DNA from: an uncultured beta proteobacterium
GTDB taxonomy: Bacteria; Pseudomonadota; Gammaproteobacteria; Burkholderiales; SG8-41
Assembly (NCBI GenBank): GCA_903893565.1
Contig: CAITMU010000105.1
Span: forward strand, 186,001-250,000
Direction: 5' to 3'
Length of the DNA stretch: 64,000 bases
A program made the translations under genes and the position numbers. Each line of letters begins with the position of its first letter. The stretch's first letter is position 1. Of this stretch, positions 62,430 to 64,000 are shown in pieces. The notes below the pieces were generated by a model. It saw nothing but the letters and a program-made list of their open reading frames with translations, was not told the origin of the DNA and did no database searches.

Positions 62430-64000
62430 ATGATTGTCGCAACCGCAGGCCATATCGATCACGGTAAAACCCTTCTAGTCAAAACGCTGACCGGAGTCGA
62501 TACCGATCGACTCCCGGAAGAAAAAGCTCGCGGCATTTCAATCGACCTCGGATTTGCTTACTTGCCCTTGCCGACGGGCGAACTCATTGGCTTTGTGGAT
62601 GTACCCGGACATGAACGTTTTGTTCGCAACATGCTCGCTGGGGTATGCGGTATTGATTTTGCCTTACTGGTGATTGCTGCCGATGATGGTCCAATGCCTC
62701 AAACTTTGGAACATTTAAATATTTTAAATCTACTGCAAGTAAACCGCGCAGTAGCAGTGATCACAAAAATAGATCGTGTGGATGAGCAGCGGATGAAAGA
62801 AGTGACTCGTGAAGTGCAGTCACTACTCTCCTCCACCGCATTAGCTGACTCCCCCATATTACCCGTCTCTGCTGTCAGTGGAGTGGGCATGGGACAATTA
62901 AGAGAAACACTAGTTCAAGAGGCCCTCCACTGCCGTCTTCGCAGCAGTGCCAATCAACATTTTCGTTATGCAATCGATCGGACTTTCAGTATCGCTGGCA
63001 GCGGAACGGTCGTAACGGGCACCGTGTTTAATGGAAAAGTTTCTACTGGCGACAAACTGATCATTTCTCCGGCTGGTCATGAAATTCGAGTCAGAGGCAT
63101 ACAAATTCAAGGTAAAAATGCTACTGAGGCCTCTGCGGGTCAGCGCTGCGCATTGAATCTAACCGGGGCCCATCTGGAGGATTTAAATCGCGGCGATTGG
63201 GTCTTAGCCAATGAAATCCACCATCCCACGCAACGACTGGCCGGGCGAGTCAGTGTATTAAATATTGAAACACAGGCCTTAAAGCATTGGACGCCTGTAC
63301 ATCTTCATTTGGCAACGGCTGATGTGACGGCCAGAGTCGTCATTCGTCGCGGAGAACAAATTGCGCCGGGAAGCTCAGCCCTGGTGCAATTAAAATTAGA
63401 CAAACCCATTGGCGCACTGCATGGTGACCGTTTTATTTTAAGAGACCAATCCGCCACCCGCACTCTGGGCGGGGGTATCGTGTTAGACCCTTTTGTGAAT
63501 GCCCAGCACCGCAGCAAGCAAGCGCTCGCCGCCGAAATTGCCGCCTTAGAAAAGGAATCTCCTCAAGCCTGCCTAGAGGCCCTCATTGCGTTGGGCAAAC
63601 CCATCGATATGGGCCGATTTGAAATGCTGTTTAATCTCCCTTCCTCTGAGGCGAGCCTTCTTTATACCCAAGCGCATTTGATCACTTTGGGCAAAGAAAT
63701 TCGTACCGGTATTACCCACTTAGCTTTTGAAAGGTTGTTAAAATCAATACCCTCGTGCCTAGAAGGCTTTCATAAAACTCACCCTCAAGCGGCGGGAGAG
63801 GAAACGGAGACCTTACGTAAAACCTTAGCCAAAGAATTGTCTGTCGAGGCCTTTGCCACTTTATTAAGGGCACTGACCGATGCACGAACCATCGAAACAA
63901 CCGGCTCCATTGCCAGACTACCGGCTCACAGCACCACGGCGAATTCTGCGGATGAAATTCTATGGCAACGTATTCGACCCGCATTGGAAGAAGCACACTT
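62430..64000 (+). CDS. selB: Selenocysteine-specific elongation factor (3' end beyond window)
   Basis: Frame open from ATG 62430 to the window edge, 523 residues read. The GTPase motifs are AGHIDHGKT (G1), [13 protein letters not shown] (G3) and TKID (G4), with the SelB-specific [20 protein letters not shown]. The C-terminal part enters the winged-helix repeats that bind SECIS. SelB delivers Sec-tRNA(Sec) at UGA codons. The last winged helices are missing because of the window end. selC and selD were not found in this window. Confidence 0.95.
   Translation, partial: MIVATAGHIDHGKTLLVKTLTGVDTDRLPEEKARGISIDLGFAYLPLPTGELIGFVDVPGHERFVRNMLAGVCGIDFALLVIAADDGPMPQTLEHLNILNLLQVNRAVAVITKIDRVDEQRMKEVTREVQSLLSSTALADSPILPVSAVSGVGMGQLRETLVQEALHCRLRSSANQHFRYAIDRTFSIAGSGTVVTGTVFNGKVSTGDKLIISPAGHEIRVRGIQIQGKNATEASAGQRCALNLTGAHLEDLNRGDWVLANEIHHPTQRLAGRVSVLNIETQALKHWTPVHLHLATADVTARVVIRRGEQIAPGSSALVQLKLDKPIGALHGDRFILRDQSATRTLGGGIVLDPFVNAQHRSKQALAAEIAALEKESPQACLEALIALGKPIDMGRFEMLFNLPSSEASLLYTQAHLITLGKEIRTGITHLAFERLLKSIPSCLEGFHKTHPQAAGEETETLRKTLAKELSVEAFATLLRALTDARTIETTGSIARLPAHSTTANSADEILWQRIRPALEEAH

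Overview
The window looks like a chromosome segment of a betaproteobacterium, probably Burkholderiales. Support comes from the order ribF-ileS-lspA-ispH, argD-argF-argG-ppnP followed by a betaproteobacterial proteasome homologue, dxs-ispA-xseB beside a Rieske oxygenase, clpS-clpA, and four periplasmic receptors of the Bug/TctC family without membrane partners. Gene density is high, start codons include TTG and GTG, and many genes overlap by 1-8 nt.

Layout. 1-8217: degradation-type genes (acyl-CoA synthetase cut by the window edge, amidase, alpha/beta hydrolase; then on the plus strand Bug receptor, acyl-CoA dehydrogenase, enoyl-CoA hydratase, SDR, Bug receptor). 8249-11249: formyl-THF cyclo-ligase and the LPS core genes waaA and waaC. 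11491-17400: accessory stretch with an exported pentapeptide-repeat protein, a GC-rich lipoprotein-like methyltransferase, another Bug receptor, an Nramp metal transporter behind a large dyad, and an IS3-type transposase remnant, ending at tRNA-Thr(CGT). 17561-22503: pyrD, pyrE, CoA transferase, UbiX-like protein, TIGR02444-like protein and an Irr-like Fur-family regulator. 22783-26851: minor-pilin operon ending in an unusual 632-aa Asn/Ser-rich protein. 27247-34616: ispH, lspA, ileS, ribF, murJ. 34783-45201: rpsT, arginine genes, ppnP, proteasome homologue, yajQ, ribBA, dxs, ispA, xseB. 45920-52443: Rieske oxygenase, mercaptopyruvate sulfurtransferase, a flavocytochrome c sulfide dehydrogenase pair, clpA, clpS. 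53228-57095: a large unrecognised protein, rluE, a Lys/Ala repeat protein, mnmA.

The most notable part is 57159-64000, a selenocysteine locus. selA and the start of selB are read rightwards. Beside them lie two genes with in-frame TGA codons that I read as selenocysteine: a glutaredoxin-DinB fusion (Sec at 57213-57215, motif UxxC) and a UGSC-type protein (Sec at 60484-60482 on the minus strand, motif U-G-A-C). In each case a hairpin with G in the first two loop bases sits 17-23 nt past the TGA, as expected of a bacterial SECIS. The UGSC-type gene leads directly into a Bug receptor. Conventional gene calling would truncate the first gene and split the second.

All calls come from reading the sequence; no database search was run. 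The selenoprotein reading and the proteasome-homologue call are strong but inferential; operators and promoters are candidates only.
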